This document shows positions 33,956-43,231 of a stretch of DNA of 64,000 bases, piece after piece. The stretch comes from Pseudomonadota bacterium (GTDB taxonomy: Bacteria; Pseudomonadota; Gammaproteobacteria; Enterobacterales; Enterobacteriaceae): contig JAGTSE010000010.1 in assembly GCA_018261615.1 (NCBI GenBank), positions 1-64,000 of the forward strand. Reading direction: 5' to 3'. A model generated the notes under the pieces. It searched no databases, was not told the DNA's origin, and saw only the letters and a list, made by a program, of their open reading frames with translations. Numbering within the stretch: the stretch's first letter is position 1; each line of letters opens with the position of its first letter. The position numbers and the translations under genes are program-made.

Positions 33956-35191
33956 CTACGATAACCGCGAATTCAACATGGCTACCTGTTCGTCGTTCAT
34001 GTCATCAATCCACATACCGTAAATTTCATACACCATCTGCGCGGTTTCATGCCCCATCTGGCTGGCTATAAATGCCGGGTTCGCTCCTGCCGTTAACAAC
34101 CAGCAGGCAAAAGTATGTCGCGTATGGTACGGATTACGGCGGCGAATACCAGCACGTTTTACTGCTGCATTCCATCTTGCTCCTAAACTGCTTACCGAGT
34201 AATAAGGTTTCTGTTTTTCATTACACATCCTGGGCATGAATACAAAATGCAATTTTTGCTGTTCGATCCTTCCATATTCCCGATGATAAAAAGTAATTTC
34301 ACTTTTTCGATGATGCCCTGTCAGCTTGTACTGCTCCTTTAGTGCCTTGAGGGCTGGCTGCAGAAGTGTTACTGTCCGGATCCCGGCGTTAGTTTTTGGG
34401 GGGCCGAACATATCAAGTATCGTCAGATTTCTTCTGACGTTCACAATTCCCTTTTCGAGATCCACATCCTCCCACGCAAGAGCAGCCAGTTCCCCATGAC
34501 GAAGTCCGGAGTAAATGGCAAATTTCCACAAGTTTTGGCTCTGACCTTTTTCACTTTTCATTAAAGCATTGAATTCTATTTTTGATAACGGATCTGGTTT
34601 TATTCTGTTTCGTTGTAACTTTTTTATTCCTTCAAACGGCTTTGTTGAAATAAATCCCGACTGATAAGCAAAACGTAACAATGAACAGAGCAGTGCAATG
34701 TAATTATCAACAGTACGCACTGTTCTTCCTTTTTTGTTGGCTCTTGGATTATCGAGATAAAGAGTTTCTCCATGCAGCAGTTCATTCCGGTAGTTTAAAA
34801 TATCGCTATAACGAATATGTGATATTGGAGTGCTCTCACAAATGATTATTTTGAGAGTCTTTAATTGTGATTTCGTCTTTTTCATTGTATTTGCTGTTAA
34901 TTCCGTTTCTTTAATTTTTGTCCAGATGTCGCAAAGCTCTCCGAATGTTTTAATGATCCTCGTTGTCACCATTTTCGCCCCAGTGCCGGACTGGGGGAAG
35001 CGTCTTAAATATTCAAACTCACCGGAACTGATCTCATGAACTATCAACGTTCTTAGATTTCCGGCTTTTTTAATGTTGCTGTTAGTTACTTCCCATCCTT
35101 TCAATGTTTCACGACATCGTTTCCCACGAAACATAAACCAGATGCGAATATATTTACCTCGTATTTCGACACCTGTTGGTAATTTAGACAT
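33956..35191 (-). CDS. Prophage tyrosine integrase (Rac IntR-like)
   Basis: SGLRHGELAALAWEDV...HTRHTFACWLLTAGANPAFIASQMGHETAQMVYEIY: R-H-R-Y catalytic motifs; adjacent to ttcA. Confidence 0.95.
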   Translation of the reverse strand: MSKLPTGVEIRGKYIRIWFMFRGKRCRETLKGWEVTNSNIKKAGNLRTLIVHEISSGEFEYLRRFPQSGTGAKMVTTRIIKTFGELCDIWTKIKETELTANTMKKTKSQLKTLKIIICESTPISHIRYSDILNYRNELLHGETLYLDNPRANKKGRTVRTVDNYIALLCSLLRFAYQSGFISTKPFEGIKKLQRNRIKPDPLSKIEFNALMKSEKGQSQNLWKFAIYSGLRHGELAALAWEDVDLEKGIVNVRRNLTILDMFGPPKTNAGIRTVTLLQPALKALKEQYKLTGHHRKSEITFYHREYGRIEQQKLHFVFMPRMCNEKQKPYYSVSSLGARWNAAVKRAGIRRRNPYHTRHTFACWLLTAGANPAFIASQMGHETAQMVYEIYGMWIDDMNDEQVAMLNSRLS

Positions 35192-35192
35192 A

Positions 35193-35408
35193 TCATGAAT
35201 CTTTGATAAACTGATTTATCTTTGGATAGTTGTACCAGATAATTCCTCGTTTACTGTCTGGCTTGCCTAAAGGGGATACTCGTTTGAAGTGGAAACCTTC
35301 CACCCAACAATTCTGGCGATACGCTTCAATTTGCCTGGGGCCTAGACCGGTCTTGGATATCAGACCTTCTTCAACTATCCATTCTTCGTTAAAAACTACC
35401 TGTGGCAT
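35193..35408 (-). CDS. Excisionase (DUF1233/YdaQ-like)
   Basis: [39 protein letters not shown]...; next to int. Confidence 0.88.
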   Translation of the reverse strand: MPQVVFNEEWIVEEGLISKTGLGPRQIEAYRQNCWVEGFHFKRVSPLGKPDSKRGIIWYNYPKINQFIKDS

Positions 35409-35477
35409 TACTTCATCTCAGGTTGCCACCCACTATACGCAAAGTAGGTGACGAAGGTTGAACATCAATGATCAGGT

Positions 35478-35870
35478 TTAGAAATCAAAGGACTGCTGGC
35501 TCCCGCCAGCTAATACTTTGATGTGTCGGGACTGCCGCCCCGTAAATCCCGCCCAGTGTGCGGCGCGGATCTGTGCTGCCTGTTGCTCTGAATGAATAAT
35601 CCTCCTGGTGTGTTCTGGATAAGGCGGTAAAACTTCCAGGCAAACAGGGCAGTGATCGGTTGTATGGATACCCGCGTAAGGTTTTTTACCGCAGACGAAT
35701 ATCTTCATCATCTGCGTGCTGCAGCCTTCGCACATCGGCGCATCACAGGTGAATGGATGCAGAACATCCGGGGGCGCTACACCCATTTCGTATTTCGGTG
35801 GAAAGCCGAGGTATCCGTCACAAAGCAGGGTTGCCGGGGAGCCGCAAAACATGCACTTATTTTTCCTCAT
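35478..35870 (-). CDS. Zinc-finger-like phage protein of unknown function
   Basis: CMFCGSPATLLCDG...CDAPMCEGCS...CPVCLEV cysteine pairs. Confidence 0.7.
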   Translation of the reverse strand: MRKNKCMFCGSPATLLCDGYLGFPPKYEMGVAPPDVLHPFTCDAPMCEGCSTQMMKIFVCGKKPYAGIHTTDHCPVCLEVLPPYPEHTRRIIHSEQQAAQIRAAHWAGFTGRQSRHIKVLAGGSQQSFDF

Positions 35871-36061
35871 AGCTCACCTGGTTTTACTTTTACACATTCA
35901 AAGCTTTTCAGCGTTGCCTTCTCGATGCGGGATACGCCAGCTTCATGCTTACCTGAAATCATCTTTTCGCATTTGGCCCGGGTCAGTTTTACTTTGGAAT
36001 AGCGGGTCCACGAAGTCGGCGCATTGCCTGCTTTTTCGATAATTGCGGTGATTTTGTACAT
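35867..36061 (-). CDS. DUF1187 (YdaC-like) family protein
   Basis: MYKITAIIEKAGNAPTSWTRYSKVKLTRAKCEKMI; Rac early region order. Confidence 0.7.
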   Translation of the reverse strand: MYKITAIIEKAGNAPTSWTRYSKVKLTRAKCEKMISGKHEAGVSRIEKATLKSFECVKVKPGEL

Positions 36062-36072
36062 TCTGGTAACTC

Positions 36073-36264
36073 TTAATACTTAATCCTTGGGGCGTTGTCT
36101 GTTGCGCGTCGGTTCCAGCGGATAAGAGCTGACGTTTTACTGCCTTCATAGCCGGAATGGGCCTCACATCCATCGCATTTAACTCTGAAATGGCCGGCGA
36201 TGGCCTTTACTGTCACAGATGGACAACCACAAAAGGGGCAGGGCTTTGCGTTGTAATACATCAT
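36073..36264 (-). CDS. ralR: Restriction alleviation protein Lar / RalR toxin family
   Basis: KPCPFCGCPSVTV...VKCDGCEAHSGYEGSKTSALIRWNRR Lar-like zinc ribbon; Rac position. Confidence 0.8.
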   Translation of the reverse strand: MMYYNAKPCPFCGCPSVTVKAIAGHFRVKCDGCEAHSGYEGSKTSALIRWNRRATDNAPRIKY

Positions 36265-36551
36265 GAGCGTTTAACTCCGAATTTCTGTACCAGCGAGGAT
36301 TCCATTCGCCCGATACAGGCGCGTATTCGGGTTATCTGCGTTTCCGGGCTCATTGTTTCAAGGGCGGCGCGTAAAGCCGGATTTTTAACGTTTGTCGCTC
36401 TTGCTCTGGCGAACCCATTTAATGCCCTTCTGATGCTGCGGCCGTCAGCTCTGGCACACGCGCGGCATAATTCGGCGTGTAAAACGGTGTCCGGGAATTC
36501 GCTGTATTCCATCTGGATAAATTCACGTGCGTTAGCGGGTTTAATCTTCAT
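36261..36551 (-). CDS. Hypothetical phage protein in recT-ralR operon
   Basis: 96 aa ORF overlapping the downstream start. Confidence 0.6.
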   Translation of the reverse strand: MKIKPANAREFIQMEYSEFPDTVLHAELCRACARADGRSIRRALNGFARARATNVKNPALRAALETMSPETQITRIRACIGRMESSLVQKFGVKRS

Positions 36552-36599
36552 AGCCTGTAACTCTTTGCATGGCGGCTGCCTGCAGCCGCCAGTGGGGTA

Positions 36600-37637
36600 T
36601 TACGCGTTAATGTATTCGGGTTTCATCTCTGAAAGCGTGGTGCTGTATGCGTCATACAGCTCGCCCAAGTGTAGCCTGGAAACGTTCAGCGCCTGCTCAA
36701 CGGCTGCAAAGTTCTTCGCAGCGTCTGGATCTCCTGAGGAGGGCAGGTCGTTGATCATCTTCTCAATGCGCGTGACTGCGTTGATTCGATGGTGGCGCTG
36801 GACGACTTTTCCTTTCAGTTCGGTGTAGAGTGGGCCAAGCGCATTTTTCTGCGCTTCGACTTCCTGGCGTAAAGCTGTCGTCTGTTCAGTGCTGTCAGCC
36901 TGTTCGATGCTGTCGCGCAGTTTGTTAACCCATTCATCAACATCAATAACAGCGGGTTCATTGGCTGGTGCAGAAGGGCGCTGCGGTTCCTGTACCGGGT
37001 TAATGATCTTTTCCTGCGGTTCTTCCAGTTCGTCGCGGGTGTACACACCCAGGATGACTTCGGGACAGTAGAGACGCGCCCAGCGTTTCAGGGCCAGATA
37101 AGCAAGCTGCTGGCGCGGGTCATCGGCCCACAGCGTTGAGTTGCGTGTTCTGGCCTGAGCCAGAAGTAACACCAGTTCCCGCGGTTTAGCTTCGCCGCGA
37201 AGCGTTGCCCAGACACGTACTCCGATCCCGTTTTCATCGGCAAGTTTCCAGCCAGGAACGCGGTATTCCTTCCCTTTATCATTTTTCCTGATGTCGAACT
37301 TACCGATAATTTTTTCCCACGGCCCGAACCAGTCATATTCGATACGTCCGGTTAATGGTCCCCGGGTACTGATTACGGCATTAACCAGTTGCGCCTCGTA
37401 CCCGAGAACCCCGTTCACCACGAAGGTTTTCTGTGCCACAGCATAAGGGTTCATCTGCCACTGCATCGCCTGCATGGTGATGGCCATGCAGTCAGACGGG
37501 TTGCCCCGGAGGTGCTCCGGTACCGTCGCCATGCCGGAGGCCATAACCTGAGAGAACGTCTGAATGGCGGCCAGAGACTGAGGGCTGAAAACCGCAACGT
37601 TGGAGTTAATATTTTCTTGCTGAATTAATTCGTTCAT
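36600..37637 (-). CDS. recT: RecT-family single-strand annealing protein
   Basis: Adjacent to recE; AITMQAMQWQMNPYAVAQKTFVVNGVLGYEAQLVNAVI. Confidence 0.9.
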   Translation of the reverse strand: MNELIQQENINSNVAVFSPQSLAAIQTFSQVMASGMATVPEHLRGNPSDCMAITMQAMQWQMNPYAVAQKTFVVNGVLGYEAQLVNAVISTRGPLTGRIEYDWFGPWEKIIGKFDIRKNDKGKEYRVPGWKLADENGIGVRVWATLRGEAKPRELVLLLAQARTRNSTLWADDPRQQLAYLALKRWARLYCPEVILGVYTRDELEEPQEKIINPVQEPQRPSAPANEPAVIDVDEWVNKLRDSIEQADSTEQTTALRQEVEAQKNALGPLYTELKGKVVQRHHRINAVTRIEKMINDLPSSGDPDAAKNFAAVEQALNVSRLHLGELYDAYSTTLSEMKPEYINA

Positions 37638-37648
37638 TGTGTCCTTCC

Positions 37649-40612
37649 TCAGATGCTCAGTGCTTCAAGACGGCGAAGATCAAAATCGTTTAACTCGTCG
37701 GTGTAACTTTCGGTAATTGGCGCGGGCCAGTGGTTTGTTTCCAGGGCTTCGTTTATCTGACGCAGTGTCCGGTGGTACTCCTGTCGCCCAAGCTCAAGGA
37801 GTTCCGGCGAAGCATCCACCACCGCCACCCAGTGATAGCCGGCATCCTTGTTAACGAAGATCCAGGAAAACTTGTCCAGATTCGCCACGTCGCAGTACAT
37901 CGCCGCGCTGAGATGGTAGTCACGTTCGATGATTTCCCGGTGCAGGCGGTCTTTCAGACGTTCCTGACGCACATAACCAAGGCTGACTGATTTCAGGTCT
38001 GCACAGATGCTTTCATAGGGCAGCCTGATTTCAATGTCGGGACGGACACGAATTTCCAGCCCGGTTTCTTCGTCAAATCCGAAATAGCTGATCTCGGATT
38101 TGCGTTCAGGGTGATTGAGGAGCCGGGCGGCATCCGGGTTATTTTGCAAAGCGGCGTTAATGTTTATCGCCTGTTCGTACATTTCGCGGCTGATCAGGGT
38201 TTTCCCCTGGCTTGCCTCTGCCTGTTGTTTTTGCCAGTCATCAAGAGTGACCAGATCCGGCTGTATTGTTCTGGCGATTTCCGTTAATTGTTCTTTCGTT
38301 CCGCTTACGTTATAGGGCAGGAATTTCGCGCGCTCTTTTTCTGCCATTTCAGGAGCAACGGATCCGATTTGGTCCAGAAGCTGCTCTCTGGTGCCACTTG
38401 CTTTCAGCAGGGGCGACAACGTGGCGTTGTATTCCTTGATGCAGGCTTTCATCGCCGATGCAGTGTGTTTTTCCCCTTCCGGGATACGCCGGAACGCTTC
38501 CGGCAAATTGTTATACAGCAGCCAGGTTTCCTCGGCGCTGGCGCCCAGTGCTACAGGTTGAGTCAGGTTACTGTTGTAGTTCTCGATCCACTGCTTCATC
38601 TCTTCGGGTGTCATCAGCGCCGGCAGGCTGGCGTTGTACTTTTTGATGATCGCAATCAAATCCTGTGATGTGGTGACCACATAATCAGGAACAGCGACCG
38701 GAACGGCATATTCATCAGCAAATTTTTCCGTTTCCAGCGTATAGCTGTGAATAATCCGTCCACGAAGCAAAGCGTCGCTTTCTTCACATGGAATTGTTCC
38801 GGCAATATGTCGTCCGTGGTAATACATCAGGCTGATACGGGCATCCTTGAGCATTGTGCTGCTGATCCCGTTAGCTGAATGATAGACTTCGTTGGGTATA
38901 TCTTCGTAACGGCCAGGCTCAAACCATGACGGCCAGACCTGATTTGCGGTATCTGACGCATCACCCGTGCTATCACAGCCAGCGTCTGACTGAGCGCCCT
39001 TGTTATCTTCCTGTACGCTATCGCCAGCCGTTTCCTCCGGTGCTTCTTCATCGTGTCCGGTCTGCACTTCCGTTTTTTCGCCTTCGTTTGAGACGGAAGC
39101 ACTGTAATTTTCGTGGAGCCATTTAGGATCATTCGGGTCGCTAATCCCTACAACAAATTCACCACGTGATACTGCAAGCAGCTTATCGGCGTCAGGCTGG
39201 CTGATATTGGCTGCCTGCATAATTTTGTTTACTTCGTCAGCGGTAACTTTTACCGGCTCTGGTTGTTCAGAATTTTGTGCGGCATTTGTATTTTGCGGTA
39301 AGCCTGTGTATGTGCCATTTTTTCGGGCAAAATATTCTTCTTTCGTGATTTCAGTAGCCCCGGCAGCCAGCGCCTTATCCAGACCAGAAAGTTTGTTTGC
39401 GCGACCGTATTTTTCGCCATCTTTATCGGTGAAGAGGAAGTAGAACGGCCCCTCACGCTCTACAGATGGTTCAGTTTCCAGCGCGCTTTCATTTTTTTGG
39501 GTATCAGATACTTCAGTTTCCACTGCATCAGTTTGTGCTGCTGACGGCTGGAGAACATCAGCAGTGCTCTGGTCTGTTTCTTCATCCTCAAACACGCCCT
39601 TTGTCGCCAGGTATTCAGTGATGTATTTGTTCAGTGCCACGGGGTCTTTGTGAATGTCGATCGGACGTTCGCGAACAAGACCAAAAATAGTCTGGCGGCT
39701 GTAGCGAAGTGCGTGAGGCTGTTTGCGCATTGATGCAGAAATACGCTTCCAGTCTTCGCGATCGTTCTCGATAACTTCATTTTTTGCCCAGCGATGGATG
39801 CTGCCGTCAATGTTTCCGGCATCAATGTCACCAGGCCATAGAGCGTAGGCCAGTTCGTCATCCAGTGTTTTCCATGTCTGCTTATATTCGCGACGAATGG
39901 CGGCAGTGATGGGGGTGATTTTTCCTGCTGAGTTTTCAGTGTTCTGTCGGTTAACTCTGGCGCTGGCGAGATCAACAACAGAGGTGTATTTTCCGGTTTC
40001 CTTGCGTTCTGCGTTCTGTCGTTTTTTCCAGCTGCGTAATTCGACCTGAATTTCAGGCCATTTTGCGCCAGGCTTGCATTTATGCTTAACCCATCCGATA
40101 GCGAACAATTTGCGCTCCGGATACATGGCGTTAATTTCTGGTGTTCTCATCAGAGCTTCAACGATATGTCCGTCGAATATTGCCATGTCTTCCTGCAACA
40201 ATTCCTGTGCGCTAATCACCATATCAACGGTGATGTTTTCACATGTGTCGAACTTAACCATGACAGCGTTCTGTACTTCAGGGGCCAGCTTGTCAAAAGT
40301 GACGTTCATCGGATCTGATTCAGTCTCAACCGGGATAAAGGAAGCAGACTCCTCATCCCAGCGGTTTTCCTGCATATATTCAGTATCCCAGGAATCGAGG
40401 GCTGGGTGGGGTATACCGGGTTTATCCTCGCAGACAATAAATTTATAAGCGCAGTCCTGAGATGCCGGGTATTGTTCCAGAAATTGCCAGGCAAAATTGG
40501 CGCGGGCGCGGCGTTCATCGCCCGCTTCGATGGCAGTGGCTACAGGTTTAGCGCCTTCTTCTTTTATCGCCTGTTCGTCCGGAATGGCGGCGCAAATAAA
40601 GACTTTATTCAT
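37649..40612 (-). CDS. recE: Exonuclease VIII (RecE-like)
   Basis: 987 aa; C-terminal nuclease domain with ADLKSVS...YHLSAAMYCD; partner of recT. Confidence 0.92.
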   Translation of the reverse strand: MNKVFICAAIPDEQAIKEEGAKPVATAIEAGDERRARANFAWQFLEQYPASQDCAYKFIVCEDKPGIPHPALDSWDTEYMQENRWDEESASFIPVETESDPMNVTFDKLAPEVQNAVMVKFDTCENITVDMVISAQELLQEDMAIFDGHIVEALMRTPEINAMYPERKLFAIGWVKHKCKPGAKWPEIQVELRSWKKRQNAERKETGKYTSVVDLASARVNRQNTENSAGKITPITAAIRREYKQTWKTLDDELAYALWPGDIDAGNIDGSIHRWAKNEVIENDREDWKRISASMRKQPHALRYSRQTIFGLVRERPIDIHKDPVALNKYITEYLATKGVFEDEETDQSTADVLQPSAAQTDAVETEVSDTQKNESALETEPSVEREGPFYFLFTDKDGEKYGRANKLSGLDKALAAGATEITKEEYFARKNGTYTGLPQNTNAAQNSEQPEPVKVTADEVNKIMQAANISQPDADKLLAVSRGEFVVGISDPNDPKWLHENYSASVSNEGEKTEVQTGHDEEAPEETAGDSVQEDNKGAQSDAGCDSTGDASDTANQVWPSWFEPGRYEDIPNEVYHSANGISSTMLKDARISLMYYHGRHIAGTIPCEESDALLRGRIIHSYTLETEKFADEYAVPVAVPDYVVTTSQDLIAIIKKYNASLPALMTPEEMKQWIENYNSNLTQPVALGASAEETWLLYNNLPEAFRRIPEGEKHTASAMKACIKEYNATLSPLLKASGTREQLLDQIGSVAPEMAEKERAKFLPYNVSGTKEQLTEIARTIQPDLVTLDDWQKQQAEASQGKTLISREMYEQAININAALQNNPDAARLLNHPERKSEISYFGFDEETGLEIRVRPDIEIRLPYESICADLKSVSLGYVRQERLKDRLHREIIERDYHLSAAMYCDVANLDKFSWIFVNKDAGYHWVAVVDASPELLELGRQEYHRTLRQINEALETNHWPAPITESYTDELNDFDLRRLEALSI

Positions 40613-40692
40613 TTTTTTTACCTCATTACAGGTCTAAGGGTGAACGGAGCCCTGTCATTGCTGGCATAGTTAATTGGATATGGTTAATTTAA

Positions 40693-40857
40693 TTAAAGTT
40701 CGTGTGCCATCTGGTCATAATGAGAACATTGTTCGCTGCAATATTTTCTAAGTTCGGTAGTGGGTATAACTCCCTGCATAAAATGAAGTGGTTTCTCTAC
40801 ACTTTCTTTATCTTCGATTTCTTTATTGCAAAGATGGTAGGCGCATTTTATCTTCAT
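40693..40857 (-). CDS. YdaE-like zinc-binding small protein (54 aa)
   Basis: MKIKCAYHLCNKEIEDKESVEKPLHFMQGVIPTTELRKYCSEQCSHYDQMAHEL; four Cys; Rac order recE-ydaE-kilR. Confidence 0.55.
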   Translation of the reverse strand: MKIKCAYHLCNKEIEDKESVEKPLHFMQGVIPTTELRKYCSEQCSHYDQMAHEL

Positions 40858-40865
40858 AGTAAGCC

Positions 40866-41072
40866 TCAGTGCATTAACGGTTTTCCGCTTTGGTTAAGGT
40901 ACACTTCGATAAATTCGTGTTTAATTATGGTTTTTTCTAGCAGGCTAAATGCATATAACCCTTTGCTGACATTTGCGGATGCCCGGTAATCGCGGCCATT
41001 ATATTTGATAGCAGTGCCTGGTTTTACTTCTTTTCGTGGAATAAGATCCGTTCCGTAATGATGAGCAATCAT
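40866..41072 (-). CDS. kilR: Cell division inhibitor KilR-like
   Basis: MIAHHYGTDLIPRKEVKPGTAIKYNGRDYRASANVSKGLY resembles Rac KilR; position downstream of DicF. Confidence 0.6.
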   Translation of the reverse strand: MIAHHYGTDLIPRKEVKPGTAIKYNGRDYRASANVSKGLYAFSLLEKTIIKHEFIEVYLNQSGKPLMH

Positions 41073-41246
41073 AATTATCTCCATTCTTACAAATGAACTT
41101 TGCTGATGCGGTGCCTGGTGCCTCCAGGTGACATTAACCAGTTAACAATTAATGCCAACTTAAACCACCCTAACTGACCATTTAGGTTTTAACTGTGTCG
41201 CGCGCGCTTAGCCGCATTCACCGCATCACAAAATTCACTTTAAAAG

Positions 41247-41299
41247 GGGCGGCAGAGCAGTCACGGAGTAAAACTGATGCCGCCAAACGTCACCAGAAA
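41247..41299 (-). ncRNA. dicF: DicF small RNA (ftsZ antisense regulator)
   Basis: Minus strand TTTCTGGTGACGTTTGGCGGCATCAGTTTTACTCCGTGACTGCTCTGCCGCCC: 53 nt, nearly identical to remembered DicF. Confidence 0.92.
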
Positions 41300-41580
41300 A
41301 TTGATAACAGAGGGGTTGCAGCGGGGGTGTCACTTAAGCGTATGGTCAACCTGACAACCCGGTGTCCTCAACGGGGAAGGAATAACCCCGCCAGACTTAC
41401 CGCCGCGCCATTTCGCGGATTGCCACAACCGGAAGCGCACGGTCGAATTAAATTTAACGACACCGTACAGTGAGACGAACTTCGCCGTGCGCCGTGCGCT
41501 TTCGTGTTGTGTGCCTGCTTTTAACCACGTCAGGCGAGGTGGTATCCTTCTCATCCCGAATAACCAAGAAGGAAATCTAT

Positions 41581-41781
41581 ATGACTAAAGAAGAATTTGT
41601 CTCTTATATTTTTGATAAAACGGTTGAAATGTATGCCGCTACTTACGGGTCCTGTAATCCTCTGAATAAACCAGAGGGGAAAGATGATTTCGACAAAATT
41701 TACTGCTTCCTGGAGGACCGCTATATCAAAAGGTTAGAGGACGCAGGGATCAAATCCCCAGTGAAGTCACCATTGTCCTGA
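41581..41781 (+). CDS. Hypothetical phage protein (66 aa)
   Basis: ATG after AGAAGGAAATCTAT; MTKEEFVSYIFDKTVEMYAATYGSC. Confidence 0.55.
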   Translation: MTKEEFVSYIFDKTVEMYAATYGSCNPLNKPEGKDDFDKIYCFLEDRYIKRLEDAGIKSPVKSPLS

Positions 41782-42127
41782 GAACTTGCAGGACGTCATG
41801 ATCGTAACTTCCATCCAAACCGCGACGGCGAATTGTTTCTCGTATTACCGGAAGCAGTTCGCTGGCAATCTCGATACTTACCTCGCCTGATAATGCCTCT
41901 GGTTTCAGCGTGAATGCTGGCGAATGTTCGGTCTTGGCTCCGATAGTTTCAGAGCCAGTGCCTACATGATAAAGCTCAATGAAAGCTGTCTTGATTTTCC
42001 GGGCTAGATCTTTTGCTGGCTCGCTTTCAATATCTTTCCCGATTTCTCGCAGCACAGAATGCAATGTATGAGCTGCTGTTTTCTGTACATCAGACGGTAA
42101 ATCTTTAAATTCCATCGTCAGCCTCAT
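41750..42127 (-). CDS. Hypothetical phage protein (125 aa)
   Basis: Intact ORF in early leftward region; convergent overlap with the preceding ORF. Confidence 0.6.
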   Translation of the reverse strand: MRLTMEFKDLPSDVQKTAAHTLHSVLREIGKDIESEPAKDLARKIKTAFIELYHVGTGSETIGAKTEHSPAFTLKPEALSGEVSIEIASELLPVIRETIRRRGLDGSYDHDVLQVLRTMVTSLGI

Positions 42128-42288
42128 CAGTCAGTGTTTCTGGCTACCCAGCGACGCGCGCCAGATTCGGTTTTAAACGTTTTGTTTTTGGTATATGTCA
42201 TCGCGGTGAACGTACCGTCCTGGTTTGGGAACACGCCGTATACCAGAGATTCGTTATTGCCGAGGTTGATCTTTTGCAGCTTGTTCAT
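42127..42288 (-). CDS. DUF1391 (YdaF/YdfA-like) family protein
   Basis: MNKLQKINLGNNESLVYGVFPNQDGTFTAMTYTKNKTFKTESGARRWVARNTD. Confidence 0.75.
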   Translation of the reverse strand: MNKLQKINLGNNESLVYGVFPNQDGTFTAMTYTKNKTFKTESGARRWVARNTD

Positions 42289-42290
42289 TT

Positions 42291-42431
42291 TCAGCCCTGA
42301 TAATACTGTTCCTGGAGTTCACAATGAGCTAAAACCATATCCCATCCTTTGTCGCGCAATGCCTGGAGAGCCACGCTAAAACTGACGCTGCAACTATCCA
42401 TCAAATACCGAATCACTTCATTCCTTCCCAT
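42291..42431 (-). CDS. Small hypothetical phage protein (46 aa)
   Basis: MGRNEVIRYLMDSCSVSFSVALQALRDKGWDMVLAHCELQEQYYQG; tightly packed with the DUF1391 gene. Confidence 0.45.
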   Translation of the reverse strand: MGRNEVIRYLMDSCSVSFSVALQALRDKGWDMVLAHCELQEQYYQG

Positions 42432-42622
42432 CTTTCCTTCTCCCGTTTAACGCCCGGTGGCGGAACTCGTAACCTACAGCGCCTTGCTGTTTCTGAGGTT
42501 ATATTAATAACATTCATAGTTTTGAGCAACAGAAATATGCATATTTGTGATGAATATGCTCTATCCTAATGAAAATTAGAGTGTTTTTTTTGTGGGGGGG
42601 GCGGATTTTGGCGGTTTTAAGC

Positions 42623-42647
42623 AAAAAAAGCCGCCAGAGTAGGCGGT
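42623..42647 (-). terminator. Rho-independent terminator of repressor gene
   Basis: Minus strand CCGCC-TACTCT-GGCGG-CTTTTTTT. Confidence 0.75.
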
Positions 42648-42662
42648 TCGAGGTGTGAGATG

Positions 42663-43127
42663 CTACTTCTTCATGCGTTTTTGGGCTGCAAGCATATTTT
42701 CAAATGCTTCCTTGTAGAGCTCGTTCTGACCTTTCAGTCTCTCTATAAGCTTTGCCTTTTCAGATTCTGGTAGGATATCAAAAAGATTAAGCAAATCAGC
42801 ATGTTGCTTATTGATCATTCTCCATCCATCTCCTTCAAAGCTGTCATCATAAGTGCCTGAGGAACGAACGTAGTTCATCAGATCAGCTAAGTCTGGTCGC
42901 AAGTCTTCAGGTTTAACCCTCAGCAGCACAGAAAATTTCAATGCAGCATCGGTATTTAGCGGGGCTTTCCCGTTGAGATAGTGGCTGACAGTCGATTGCG
43001 TCTCAAATCCCATGAGTTCTGCAGCAATCTCCTGGGTCAATTTGAGGTCTCGTTTTTTGGCATCCCAGATTGTGCGTAGGCGCTGTGTAGCCTCTGGAGA
43101 TGCGATTTCTTCGCGTTTTTTTCTCAT
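42663..43127 (-). CDS. racR: RacR/CI-like prophage repressor
   Basis: HTH LTQEIAAELMGFETQSTVSHYLNGKAPLN; divergent from ydaS-like gene. Confidence 0.8.
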   Translation of the reverse strand: MRKKREEIASPEATQRLRTIWDAKKRDLKLTQEIAAELMGFETQSTVSHYLNGKAPLNTDAALKFSVLLRVKPEDLRPDLADLMNYVRSSGTYDDSFEGDGWRMINKQHADLLNLFDILPESEKAKLIERLKGQNELYKEAFENMLAAQKRMKK

Positions 43128-43137
43128 GCGCTCATTT

Positions 43138-43152
43138 TATGAATGTAGTTCA
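43138..43152. promoter_or_regulatory. Candidate repressor operator
   Basis: ATGAA-tgtag-TTCAT dyad between divergent repressor and cro-like genes. Confidence 0.4.
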
Positions 43153-43231
43153 TAATCTCAAACTGATATGGGTATTGATCATTTAAATTAATATGATTAA
43201 TATTTTGTCAGGCATAACTAAGGTGTGTTTT

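Noticed and set aside
41195-41473. 92-aa plus-strand ORF
   Set aside because: Lies opposite the DicF sRNA leader region, no convincing RBS; more likely noncoding.
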